A DNA stretch of 64,000 nucleotides from Brucella grignonensis (GTDB lineage: Bacteria; Pseudomonadota; Alphaproteobacteria; Rhizobiales; Rhizobiaceae): the NCBI RefSeq assembly GCF_002252505.1, contig NZ_NNRL01000157.1, forward strand, positions 1 through 64,000, given 5' to 3'. Shown here piece by piece: positions 7,419-15,675 of the stretch. Below the pieces are notes generated by a model. That model was not told the origin of the DNA, searched no databases, and saw nothing but the letters and a program-made list of their open reading frames with translations. Position 1 is the first letter of the stretch. Each line of letters starts with the position of its first letter. A program made the translations under genes and the position numbers.

Positions 7419-8273
7419 TCAGATGCCTTCGCCGAACATGTGTTCACCGAACGCAGCTTCGCTCAACATCTGATCCATGACACGCGAAGGCTCAGAGCAA
7501 CCACTTTCACCGACCACTTTCGCAGGCACACCTGCAACGGTGGCATTGTGTGGAACCGATTTCAGCACAACAGAGCCTGCCGCAATCTTTGAGCAGTTTC
7601 CGACTTCGATATTGCCGAGAATTTTGGCACCTGCACCGATCAGCACACCGTGACGGATTTTTGGATGGCGATCACCACTGGCTTTGCCGGTGCCGCCAAG
7701 GGTCACACCATGCAGGATGGAGACGTTGTCTTCGATCACTGCTGTCTCGCCAACCACAAGCCCGGTAGCATGATCGAGAAACAATCCACTGCCGAACCGT
7801 GCGGCAGGGTGGATGTCGGTCTGAAAAATCGATGAGGAGCGACTTTGCAGATAATAGGCAAAGTCCTTCCGCCCTTCATTATAAAGCCAATGCGCCAGAC
7901 GATGGGTCTGGATCGCATGAAATCCCTTGAGATAAAGGACTGGATCCATGAAACGGTTATAAGCCGGATCACGATCATAAACCGCCTGAATATCGACCCG
8001 TACGATCTGCGACCATTCCGGGTTTGCCTCTAACATTGCATCGAATGTCTGGCGCAGAATATCTGCACTCACATCAGCATGTCCCAGACGTTCCGCAATA
8101 CGATGCATCACGGCATCTTCTAGTGTCGACTGGTTGATAATCGTTGCATAAAGAAACGTTCCAAGCACGGGATCGTTCTTGGCTGCTTCTTCCGCTTCCG
8201 CGCGGACGGAATGCCAGATTGGATCAACCTGCCCCAAAGACGGGGATACTTTCGCGTTCGTACGAACCGACAT
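7419..8273 (-). CDS. cysE: Serine O-acetyltransferase
   Basis: 284 aa. Makes O-acetylserine from serine and acetyl-CoA, the first step of cysteine synthesis. An N-terminal helical domain (about 15-150, with VLYLKGFHAIQTHRLAHWL) precedes a left-handed beta-helix (about 155-250) with DHATGLVVGETAVIEDNVSI, HGVTLGGTGKASGDRHPKI and IGAGAKILGNIEVG. The C-terminal tail is longer than in E. coli CysE (about 11 residues more) and does not end with the usual Ile preceded by an acidic stretch exactly as there, though it does end in GI, which can still insert in the O-acetylserine sulfhydrylase active site. Monocistronic. Confidence 0.95.
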   Translation of the reverse strand: MSVRTNAKVSPSLGQVDPIWHSVRAEAEEAAKNDPVLGTFLYATIINQSTLEDAVMHRIAERLGHADVSADILRQTFDAMLEANPEWSQIVRVDIQAVYDRDPAYNRFMDPVLYLKGFHAIQTHRLAHWLYNEGRKDFAYYLQSRSSSIFQTDIHPAARFGSGLFLDHATGLVVGETAVIEDNVSILHGVTLGGTGKASGDRHPKIRHGVLIGAGAKILGNIEVGNCSKIAAGSVVLKSVPHNATVAGVPAKVVGESGCSEPSRVMDQMLSEAAFGEHMFGEGI

Positions 8274-8405
8274 TATGCACGCTCCAATTTTTATAAACGC
8301 GACATGAGTTCAGCGAGCAACATATCGCAAAATACTGTGTCTTCACACCGCATAAATCTTATAGCTGCATTTCACGCAACTGAACGAAATCCAGCTCGCG
8401 CGAAC

Positions 8406-9176
8406 TCAAAGAGGGTTTTCTTCCAAAAAGGCAAAAACGCCTTTCTTATAAACCTTATCACCCACAGCCAACATATGATCACGGTCAGGAATATCGAGTG
8501 CCTGGCCATTTGGCAGCATATCTGCAAGTTCCTGTGCACTTCCCGCAATATCGTCAGTTGTACCAACAGCAACAAGGACCGGCTGCATGATGCGCGCAAT
8601 TGCCTCGGCAGAAACCAATTCCTTGGAGGTAATAACACAAGCGGCCAACGCTATACGATCACTTTTGGTCTGATCAGCAAACTTACGGAACATCAGTCCA
8701 CGTGGATGCGTGATCGTTGACGGATCTTCAGCAAGCAACGCTTCCCCAATCGGCTCCCAGTCCCCCGCACCTGTTACCATTCCGATGCCAAGACCACCAA
8801 ATACAGCACTACGAACACGATCAGAATGTTCGATTGTAAGAAACGCGCTGATGCGCGCTCCCATCGAATATCCCATCACATGCGCTTTTTCGATACCCAG
8901 ATGATCAAGCAGCGCTGCGGCATCACCAGCCATGGCGCTCGGCGTATAATCATCGGCATTGTGACTTTTCGCAGAAAACCCATGTCCACGATTGTCTATC
9001 GCAATGACACGATAACCGGCTTCAGTCAGCGTTCGGAACCAACCGGGCGACACCCAATTGACAAGACTTGAGGACGCAAAGCCGTGAATGAGCAAAATTG
9101 GATCGCCGTCTCCGTCCTGACGATATGCAAGGCGCAAACCATCATGTTCGAAATATTCGATATCGAGCGCACTCAA
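8406..9176 (-). CDS. Alpha/beta-fold hydrolase
   Basis: 256 aa, single alpha/beta hydrolase domain. The oxyanion-hole motif HGF is at 31-33, the nucleophile elbow GYSMGA has Ser104, the acid is probably Asp208 or Asp209 (GTTDD), and the base is His234 (DRDHM). No signal peptide, so cytoplasmic. The substrate cannot be told; the sequence resembles the general esterase / haloperoxidase-like group. It is followed (45 bp downstream of its start, upstream in transcription) by the DUF192 gene in the same orientation and may be co-transcribed with it. Confidence 0.88.
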   Translation of the reverse strand: MSALDIEYFEHDGLRLAYRQDGDGDPILLIHGFASSSLVNWVSPGWFRTLTEAGYRVIAIDNRGHGFSAKSHNADDYTPSAMAGDAAALLDHLGIEKAHVMGYSMGARISAFLTIEHSDRVRSAVFGGLGIGMVTGAGDWEPIGEALLAEDPSTITHPRGLMFRKFADQTKSDRIALAACVITSKELVSAEAIARIMQPVLVAVGTTDDIAGSAQELADMLPNGQALDIPDRDHMLAVGDKVYKKGVFAFLEENPL

Positions 9177-9221
9177 TTTTGTATTCCTTTTGATTTTTCA
9201 GACTGTAGGCTTTTTGACAGA

Positions 9222-9698
9222 TTAGCTGCGACACTCGCCACAAATTGCCCTGTGGGTCGCTTTGTCCCCACGCCTGATTCCAGTCCGTTTAACAGTGCCT
9301 GCAAGAAGTTCAACGACATACGCCGCCGGCCCTTGCGAAGAAATAGTGGCTTCCGAAAACGGGACAGCGTTTTCATGAATTGCGGATACGTGACCTGTGT
9401 CGTCAAGGAAAACCATATCCAGCGGTGAAGGCGTATTTTGCATCCACATCATAACATTACGCATTTCACCGAACACGAAGAGCATGGCTCTATCCTTCGG
9501 AAAGTCAGTGCGCCACATCAGCCCGCGCATGCGCGCTTCATCAGTCGCAGCAACTTCCAATCCGAATGAAACTTTGCCTTTCGACGTCGTGAAAGTGAGC
9601 GGCTCTTTGTCCATCGGCAAAAGCATGGGCTTGGCTTCCTGCGCCTGAGCGGAAAACGCAAAGAAAATAAATGCAAATGCGAAAAGAATGCGACCCAT
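9222..9698 (-). CDS. DUF192 family secreted protein
   Basis: 158 aa with signal peptide (1-19, cleavage after AQA). The DUF192 core is clear: ARMRGLMWRTDFPKDRAMLFVF, then MWMQNTPSPLDMVFLD and VELLAGTVKRTGIRRGD. The family is widespread, with a solved fold but no firm function. Periplasmic. Start as given has a signal peptide immediately. Confidence 0.9.
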   Translation of the reverse strand: MGRILFAFAFIFFAFSAQAQEAKPMLLPMDKEPLTFTTSKGKVSFGLEVAATDEARMRGLMWRTDFPKDRAMLFVFGEMRNVMMWMQNTPSPLDMVFLDDTGHVSAIHENAVPFSEATISSQGPAAYVVELLAGTVKRTGIRRGDKATHRAICGECRS

Positions 9699-9863
9699 TA
9701 TCTGCTCTTGTCCTGCGTGTTCGTGTTGACCGCAATAAGATGGGTAATCACGAATGCTGCGTTTGAGCGGCGGAGATTATCAACGGGAGTTTAATGCGGC
9801 AAGGCCCAGTCACTGCATAGTCACTGGCATCACCGGCTTGTGAGGCCGTTGCAAAGGACCAAA

Positions 9864-10445
9864 TCAATGCGAAACAGGAATCGCCGTACCGATATCCGGA
9901 TGGATTTCAGCCGCCATAAGGCCTTTGTCGCCATTTCCGAAGCGGATGAGGACGACCTGACCGGGACGTAATTCCATCATTCCGAAACGGCGTAGCGTTT
10001 CCATATGAATGAAAATATCCTCAGTGCCCTCGCCGCGCGTCAAAAAGCCGAAGCCCTTGGTGCGGTTGAACCACTTGACGATAACACGTTCCAGACCACT
10101 TGACGGCGTAACAGTAACATGGGTGCGTTGCGGCGGCATCTGCGCTGGATGCACAGCAGTTGACGTGTCCATGGAAAGAACGCGGAAGCATTGCATGCCT
10201 CGATCACCATTACGAACTTCACAAACAATGCGCGCACCTTCAAGTGCTGTTTGGAAACCATCGCGACGAAGCGAAGTGACATGCAGCAGAATATCAGAAA
10301 GGCCCGGCTGGTCGGGTACGATGAAGCCATAGCCCTTTGCAACGTCAAACCACTTAATGTGGCCGGACACTTCAATGAGTTCGCCTAGCTCTTCTGAGGA
10401 GGCCTGACTGCGAAACTGGTCATTCGACACAGATTTGTCTGCCAT
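9864..10445 (-). CDS. Cold-shock protein with two CSD domains
   Basis: 193 aa, twice the usual CspA length. CSD1 covers about 27-92 (KWFDVAKGYGFI and DILLHV as RNP1/RNP2) and CSD2 about 118-183 (VKWFNRTKGFGFL and EDIFIHM), joined by a Pro/Thr-rich linker. Such double-CSD proteins are typical of alphaproteobacteria and act as RNA chaperones or transcription antiterminators. The start at 10445 is preferred to 10499 because AGGAGGGG lies just upstream. Monocistronic. Confidence 0.92.
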   Translation of the reverse strand: MADKSVSNDQFRSQASSEELGELIEVSGHIKWFDVAKGYGFIVPDQPGLSDILLHVTSLRRDGFQTALEGARIVCEVRNGDRGMQCFRVLSMDTSTAVHPAQMPPQRTHVTVTPSSGLERVIVKWFNRTKGFGFLTRGEGTEDIFIHMETLRRFGMMELRPGQVVLIRFGNGDKGLMAAEIHPDIGTAIPVSH

Positions 10446-10800
10446 GCGCTCGCCCCTCCTCTGCTGTTCCGTTGCGATTCTGACCTGATTCTTGACCAAA
10501 GAATAACACTTCCTTAACCGGATGCGGCAAGCCTAAACTTATTCAGTGTTGAAGATGACCACAGGCTTTGTGCCTTCATCGTTAATTCGTAAATTTCCCA
10601 AATGCGAAATTGCCCTGTCAAAACATATGGCAGCACGGAAATTCGACAACTTGTTTACTTGCGTTTTCACACAAGCAGCCTATCCACAAGGCTGCGCTTA
10701 AATCTCCTGCAAAATAAGCAGGAAACTTAAGCTGAACCATTCCTTGGATAAGGCGTTGAATCCTTTGTGATCTGGCCAACATACGAACCAGGAGAAGACT
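10446..10800. other. 355-bp divergent intergenic region
   Basis: Contains the divergent promoters of the cold-shock gene and gloA but no convincing ORF. A nested dyad is seen at 10697-10731: CTTAA ... TTAAG outside and CCTGC ... GCAGG inside a short loop, upstream of gloA. No obvious consensus promoter was recognised. Confidence 0.4.
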
Positions 10801-11241
10801 ATGCGCTATCTGCACACGATGGTTAGAATTCGCGATATCGATGAATCACTCGACTTTTATGTCAACAAATTTGGCCTTGAAGAAATTCGTCGCACCGAAA
10901 ACGAGAAAGGCCGTTTCACGCTGATTTTCCTTGCCGCTCCAGCGGATAAGGACAAAGCCCACGCAGAACGCGCGCCGGAGCTGGAACTTACTTATAACTG
11001 GGACCCAGAAACCTATAGCGGTGGTCGCAATTTCGGTCATCTTGCCTACGCGGTCGATGACATCTATGAGGCTTGCCAGAAACTGAAAGATGCAGGCGTC
11101 ACCATCAACCGTCCGCCACGTGATGGTCATATGGCTTTCATCAAGTCACCTGATGGGATTTCCATTGAGCTGATCCAGAAGGGCGAGCGCCTTGCCCCAC
11201 AGGAACCGTGGGCCTCAGCCGAGAATATCGGCAGCTGGTAA
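10801..11241 (+). CDS. gloA: Lactoylglutathione lyase (glyoxalase I)
   Basis: 146 aa VOC-fold metalloenzyme that converts the hemithioacetal of methylglyoxal and glutathione to S-lactoylglutathione. Metal ligands are recognisable: His5, Glu62 (LELTYNW), His80 (FGHLAYAVDD) and Glu123 (SIELIQ). Length matches the short Ni-type bacterial enzyme (E. coli 135 aa) with an 11-residue C-terminal extension. SD AGGAG 7 nt before ATG; a strong terminator follows. Confidence 0.95.
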   Translation: MRYLHTMVRIRDIDESLDFYVNKFGLEEIRRTENEKGRFTLIFLAAPADKDKAHAERAPELELTYNWDPETYSGGRNFGHLAYAVDDIYEACQKLKDAGVTINRPPRDGHMAFIKSPDGISIELIQKGERLAPQEPWASAENIGSW

Positions 11242-11249
11242 TCACGAAA

Positions 11250-11277
11250 AAGGCCCGGTCTTTCGACCGGGCCTTTT
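11250..11277. terminator. Bidirectional intrinsic terminator
   Basis: AAGGCCCGGTC, loop TTTC, GACCGGGCCTT, flanked by A-rich and T-rich tracts. Serves gloA and the converging Tim44-like gene. Confidence 0.85.
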
Positions 11278-11295
11278 CTTTGCAATAATTTAAGT

Positions 11296-12321
11296 TTATT
11301 CGGTGCCCTGAATGGCTGCGAGCAACCAATCGCCACCATCAACGCGGGTGAATGTCCAGACTTCGACGCTTTCGACAGGCTCATGAGGATTGCCTTCAAC
11401 GACGGCACCTGTGTTGCGGTCGAGCATAACGTCGATAGCCGAATAGCGGATGGCGACAGTCGCATATTCGACATTGCCTTCACGCCATGCTTCGGAAACA
11501 TCGCCCTGAAGCAATTTTACGTCCTTCACTTCGTTACGCATACCGCTGGAAGCGATCTCGCCGAGCTCTTCAGCAAGGTAAGACATGGCTTCAGGAGTTG
11601 CGAGCTTGCGAAGGGCTGCATAATCCTCGCGGCCATAGGCTGTCTGGATTTCCGAAAGCATTTGTTCGAAACGGTCGAGCTCTTCCTGACCGACATCCAT
11701 TGGCTCCTCTTCAACGACAGGTGCTGCCGAAGTTTCAGCCTGTTTGGCCTCCAATGGATTGACCGAAGGCGTACGGCTGCCGAAGCCTGCCTGTGGTGCT
11801 GCACTCTTCGCAGCGCCGAAAGACTGCGCACTAGCGTTGCCCGCACCTGCCGCTGCCGTCTGACGACGGTTAGCAAACATGCGCATGACAAACATCGCAA
11901 TCAATGCAATGACGGCAACCTGCAGAAGAAGACCAAACATGCCAGCAAGACCACCAAGGCCGTTACCGAGCATCATGCCAATCAAACCACCGACAAGCAG
12001 GCCACCAAGCATGGAGCGGCCGAAATTGCCGAACATACCGCCCGAACGCTGTGCAGCCGCCGCATTCTGAGCACCAGCTGCTGGGCGATTAGCCTGCGTG
12101 TTGGTGCCTGTGTTCGGCGTCATCGAACGTTCCATAGGCGCTACATTGTTTGGTGCAGTGCGTGTCGGCGCGGGCGCCTGATACGTACGCGCACCACGGC
12201 TACCAAAACCGCCTCCACCGGCACGGCGAGCCTCGGCGAAATCGACCGCAGCAAAAGAGGCTATAAGCCCAAGGACCATTGCAGCGGTCAGTTTGGTCAG
12301 GCGGTTTCCGGAACCCGGCAT
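11296..12321 (-). CDS. Tim44-like domain membrane protein
   Basis: 341 aa. N-terminal signal or anchor (1-31, cleavage possible after AEA), then a Gly/Ala/Pro/Asn-rich low-complexity region (32-100), a strongly hydrophobic Gly-rich segment (about 100-150, MLGGLLVGGLIGMMLGNGLGG then LLLQVAVIALIAMFVM), and a Tim44-like domain at about 215-341 ending VEVWTFTRVDGGDWLLAAIQG. Bacterial Tim44-like proteins are membrane-associated; roles are poorly defined. Note that a second, TimA-like Tim44 protein usually exists elsewhere in alphaproteobacteria. Monocistronic. Confidence 0.88.
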   Translation of the reverse strand: MPGSGNRLTKLTAAMVLGLIASFAAVDFAEARRAGGGGFGSRGARTYQAPAPTRTAPNNVAPMERSMTPNTGTNTQANRPAAGAQNAAAAQRSGGMFGNFGRSMLGGLLVGGLIGMMLGNGLGGLAGMFGLLLQVAVIALIAMFVMRMFANRRQTAAAGAGNASAQSFGAAKSAAPQAGFGSRTPSVNPLEAKQAETSAAPVVEEEPMDVGQEELDRFEQMLSEIQTAYGREDYAALRKLATPEAMSYLAEELGEIASSGMRNEVKDVKLLQGDVSEAWREGNVEYATVAIRYSAIDVMLDRNTGAVVEGNPHEPVESVEVWTFTRVDGGDWLLAAIQGTE

Positions 12322-12425
12322 AAGTATCTCCCAATAGAGTAATCACAGATTATTTTATTCCGTGATCATATGGGAATTCACCCCCCACTTTCACAAGAGC
12401 GTGAAAACAAAAAAATAGAGAGATT

Positions 12426-14210
12426 TCAAATAGGCATAGCAGCATCCAGAATCTGAATTTGAGGCGTCACCGAACCATTCCAGTGGTTAAGCGACAGATT
12501 GCCAACCACATGTACGCTCTGGCCGATATTATTGAACAAAAAGCGCCCCAAATCGCCCTCCGCCGCCCGGAAGGCTATGGCATTGACGCGTTTGCCGTCT
12601 GCACCACGCAAAGCAACACGAACATGATCGCGTCCTACGCCACGCACATCTGCCAGCACATGATGCGGCAATGCCAACACCGGCTGCGGATGCGCCGACC
12701 CGAAAGGTCCCGCCTTCTGTAAGGACTCAAAGAGCGAAACCGTGGCGCCTGAAGCTGCAACCGCACCGTCAATGGAAAGACTTTGATTTTGACGCAGCCG
12801 TGAAACGATATCCGCAGATTCTTCCTCAAGATATGCCCGAAGCGCGCCAAGCTTGGCACGCTCAATGGTGATGCCTGCCGCCATGGCGTGACCGCCACCC
12901 TTGATTAACAAACCTTTGTCGACAGCATTGCGAACAAGCTTGCCTAGATCGAACCCCGTGATCGAGCGCCCCGAACCAGAGCCAGTTCCGTTGGCGTTAA
13001 AGGCGATGGCAAAAGCCGGGCGGCGCGCCTTTTCCTTAAGGCGCGAGGCGAGAAGACCAACAATACCAGGGTGCCAATGGTCACTCGCGGTCACGATTAC
13101 AGAAGCGCCCGCGCCCCCAGAAATCTCCAGCGAAGCCTCTGCTTCCGCCTCCATCAGCATTTCGGCTTCCATCGCTTGCCGTTCCTGATTGAGCCGGTCG
13201 AGCTCAACTGCAATCGGGTCAGCAGCAGTAGAATCATCAAGTGTCAGCAGGCGGGCACCCAGTCCTGCATCACCAATACGGCCACCCGCATTGATACGCG
13301 GACCGATCAGATAACCGAGATGAAAAACGTTGAGCGGTTCGCCAATGCGCGAAACACGACCAAGCGCTGCAAGTCCTGCATTGCTTTGACTGCGCGCTAC
13401 CAGCAGGCCCTTGACCACAAAGGCACGGTTGACGCCTTTAAGCGGCACCACATCACAAACCGTTGCAAGTGCGACCAGATCAAGCATACCGAGCAAATCC
13501 GGCCCTGCACCTTTTCCACGTTCACGCAGAACTTTTGTGACCTGAACAAGCGTGAGAAACACAACGCCTGCCGCACAAAGGTGCTCCTGTTGCGAAATAT
13601 CGTCTTCGCGGTTGGGGTTGACGATTGCCACCGCATCATCCGGCAGGTCACCGCCGACCTGATGGTGATCAAGGACCACAACATCAGCACCCGCTTCCTT
13701 TGCAGCAGTAATTGATGGTGCGCTGTTGGTGCCGCAATCGACCGTCACAATCAGCGAAGCACCCTTTGCGACCAGTTCGCGCATGGCATCAGGATTAGGC
13801 CCATAGCCTTCAAAAATGCGATCCGGGATATAGATCGAATGCGCGATGCCGTAATGTTTCAGAAAACGTGCCATCAAAGCAGATGAGCATGCCCCATCCA
13901 CATCGTAGTCACCAAAAATCGCTACAGTTTCGCGACGCATGATAGCATCGGCAATCCGGTTGGCTGCTGTATCCATATCGGTCAACAACGATGGATCTGG
14001 CATCAGATTGCGCAAGCTTGGGTCGATGAATTCCGGCGCACCTTCTACCGTCACACCACGTCCGGCAAGCACGCGCGATACGAGATCGGAAATACCGTGA
14101 TGCTGGGCTATCGCCAATGCTGTGTTAGCCTCGCGCGGACCAAGACGGTCCATCCACTTTTGGCCAGTGACAGAATTCCGGATACCAAGAAAAAATCGTT
14201 CTGTTGTCAT
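12426..14210 (-). CDS. recJ: Single-stranded-DNA-specific exonuclease RecJ
   Basis: 594 aa. 5'-3' ssDNA exonuclease of recombination and mismatch repair. DHH-superfamily motifs are present: GDYDVDG (100-106), VDCGT (157-161), DHH (181-183), and the DHHA1 motif GGGHAMAAG in the C-terminal half; the OB-like domain follows. Length typical. Follows glpX in the same direction after the glpX terminator. Confidence 0.96.
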   Translation of the reverse strand: MTTERFFLGIRNSVTGQKWMDRLGPREANTALAIAQHHGISDLVSRVLAGRGVTVEGAPEFIDPSLRNLMPDPSLLTDMDTAANRIADAIMRRETVAIFGDYDVDGACSSALMARFLKHYGIAHSIYIPDRIFEGYGPNPDAMRELVAKGASLIVTVDCGTNSAPSITAAKEAGADVVVLDHHQVGGDLPDDAVAIVNPNREDDISQQEHLCAAGVVFLTLVQVTKVLRERGKGAGPDLLGMLDLVALATVCDVVPLKGVNRAFVVKGLLVARSQSNAGLAALGRVSRIGEPLNVFHLGYLIGPRINAGGRIGDAGLGARLLTLDDSTAADPIAVELDRLNQERQAMEAEMLMEAEAEASLEISGGAGASVIVTASDHWHPGIVGLLASRLKEKARRPAFAIAFNANGTGSGSGRSITGFDLGKLVRNAVDKGLLIKGGGHAMAAGITIERAKLGALRAYLEEESADIVSRLRQNQSLSIDGAVAASGATVSLFESLQKAGPFGSAHPQPVLALPHHVLADVRGVGRDHVRVALRGADGKRVNAIAFRAAEGDLGRFLFNNIGQSVHVVGNLSLNHWNGSVTPQIQILDAAMPI

Positions 14211-14230
14211 GGTTTCTTAAAGACACAAAA

Positions 14231-14253
14231 GGCGGCATTTTTGCAATGCCGCC
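14231..14253 (-). terminator. Intrinsic terminator downstream of glpX
   Basis: Perfect stem GGCGGCATT / AATGCCGCC with a short loop; on the minus strand it is followed by TTTTGTGTCTTT. It lies 160 bp beyond the glpX stop and just before the recJ start. Confidence 0.75.
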
Positions 14254-14411
14254 GCCCGATCATAAGCCGGGAACCAGAAGAGATTATGGTTATGGCGTAC
14301 CGAAAATGGTGGAGTTCGAGAACCGGAGCGGAATGTACTTATGGGTACATGAGCACCGGAAGCGCAGAACAACGCCATTTGCAGGCAGCCAGAGCCGAAA
14401 TATCGATGGTT
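14254..14411 (-). ncRNA. Structured glpX 3' region, possible 3'UTR-derived RNA
   Basis: The glpX transcript would run ~160 nt past its stop codon before terminating. Within this stretch is an extended imperfect inverted repeat, CCGGTGCTCATGTAC (right arm) against CCGGAGCGGAATGTAC (left arm) around a 6-base loop at about 14324-14358. No plausible reading frame. The long structured tail plus a strong terminator is the usual layout of a 3'UTR sRNA; this is inference. Confidence 0.3.
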
Positions 14412-15398
14412 CTAAAATTTGGACAAGTCCTGATGCCTAGCCTTAATCTCACGAACAGTCTGCGAGCTTGAGCGCATGACGATTGTATGCGTCTGGATAT
14501 AGTCACGAGCGAACTTGACGCCGGAAAGCATATTGCCATCGGTTACGCCAGTTGCGGCAAACAACACGTCGCCCTTCGCCATTTCTTCCATTGTATAGAC
14601 CTTTTTAGGGTCCGAAATGCCCATCTTGGCCGCACGTGCAATCTTCTCATCAGAATTGAGCTGAAGACGGCCCTGCATCTGGCCACCAATACAGCGCAAT
14701 GCCGCCGCAGCCAACACGCCTTCCGGTGCACCGCCGATACCGATATAGATATCAATGCCGGTTTCATCCGGGTTGGTGGTGTGCATCACACCTGCGACGT
14801 CACCATCGCCGATCAGCCGAATGGAAGCACCAGTTGCCCGCACTTCTTCAATCAGACGCGCATGACGCGGGCGATCCATGATGCAGGCTGTGATTTCATG
14901 CGGCTTCACGCCCTTTGCCTTGGCAATAGCATGGATGTTGTCAGTCGCCGTTGCATCGAGGTCTACAACACCCTTGGGATAGCCCGGACCAACTGCAATC
15001 TTTTCCATGTAAACATCTGGTGCGTAAAGCAGATTGCCTTTTTCGGCGATAGCAATAACAGCCAGCGAATTTGGCAGGTTCTTGGCGCAGATCGTTGTGC
15101 CTTCCAGCGGATCGAGTGCAATATCAACATCCGGACCCTGTTTGGTGCCGACTTCTTCGCCGATATAAAGCATTGGCGCTTCATCGCGTTCGCCTTCACC
15201 GATCACGACCGTGCCAGCAATCGGAAGGCGATTCAGTTCCTGACGCATGGCATCGACGGCAGCCTGATCGGCAGCCATTTCGTCGCCACGTCCGCGAAGA
15301 CGGGCTGCAGCCACTGCCGCGCGTTCGGCCACACGAACGAGTTCCAGTGTGAGAATGCGATCCAGTCCGTGCGGTTGCTGTTCTGCAGTCTTGGCCAT
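14412..15398 (-). CDS. glpX: Class II fructose-1,6-bisphosphatase GlpX
   Basis: 328 aa. Hydrolyses fructose 1,6-bisphosphate in gluconeogenesis. Metal/phosphatase motifs: VIGEGERDEAPMLYIGEEVG and DIALDPLEGTTICAKN near the middle of the N-terminal half, then IGIGGAPEGVLAAAALRCIGG. The start at 15398 is preferred over 15458 because homology begins at MAKTAEQQPHG and AGGA precedes it by 10 nt. In related genomes I recall glpX directly after hom; here an ABC-F gene lies between them. Confidence 0.95.
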   Translation of the reverse strand: MAKTAEQQPHGLDRILTLELVRVAERAAVAAARLRGRGDEMAADQAAVDAMRQELNRLPIAGTVVIGEGERDEAPMLYIGEEVGTKQGPDVDIALDPLEGTTICAKNLPNSLAVIAIAEKGNLLYAPDVYMEKIAVGPGYPKGVVDLDATATDNIHAIAKAKGVKPHEITACIMDRPRHARLIEEVRATGASIRLIGDGDVAGVMHTTNPDETGIDIYIGIGGAPEGVLAAAALRCIGGQMQGRLQLNSDEKIARAAKMGISDPKKVYTMEEMAKGDVLFAATGVTDGNMLSGVKFARDYIQTHTIVMRSSSQTVREIKARHQDLSKF

Positions 15399-15675
15399 GT
15401 GAACAAAGTCCTGAATTCGAATTACGTTGATGCGTCCGTCTAACGCCAGTGTCGCCACTTATAGCGACATTATGCAAATCTTTTGTCAAAGTCCCCGGTT
15501 CTCTGCAAGAGAAAGAGGCTTCTGCAACAGAAAGAACGGTAAAAATATTTTTCTCTTAAGTCCTTAATCGATTTAGATGTACACGCTTGGTTTCATGTCC
15601 TGATCGGGCGTGAACCAACACACCCGATAAATGATACCAGAAAGCGTGAAAGCAACCAGAAGAATTACCTATTGA

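Noticed and set aside
9820-9835. Direct repeat AGTCACT ... AGTCACT downstream of the cold-shock gene
   Set aside because: Only 7 bp and no further context; probably chance.
11383-12342. 319-aa plus-strand ORF opposite the Tim44-like gene
   Set aside because: Cys/Arg/Thr-rich composition typical of an antisense shadow; the minus-strand gene has clear homology.
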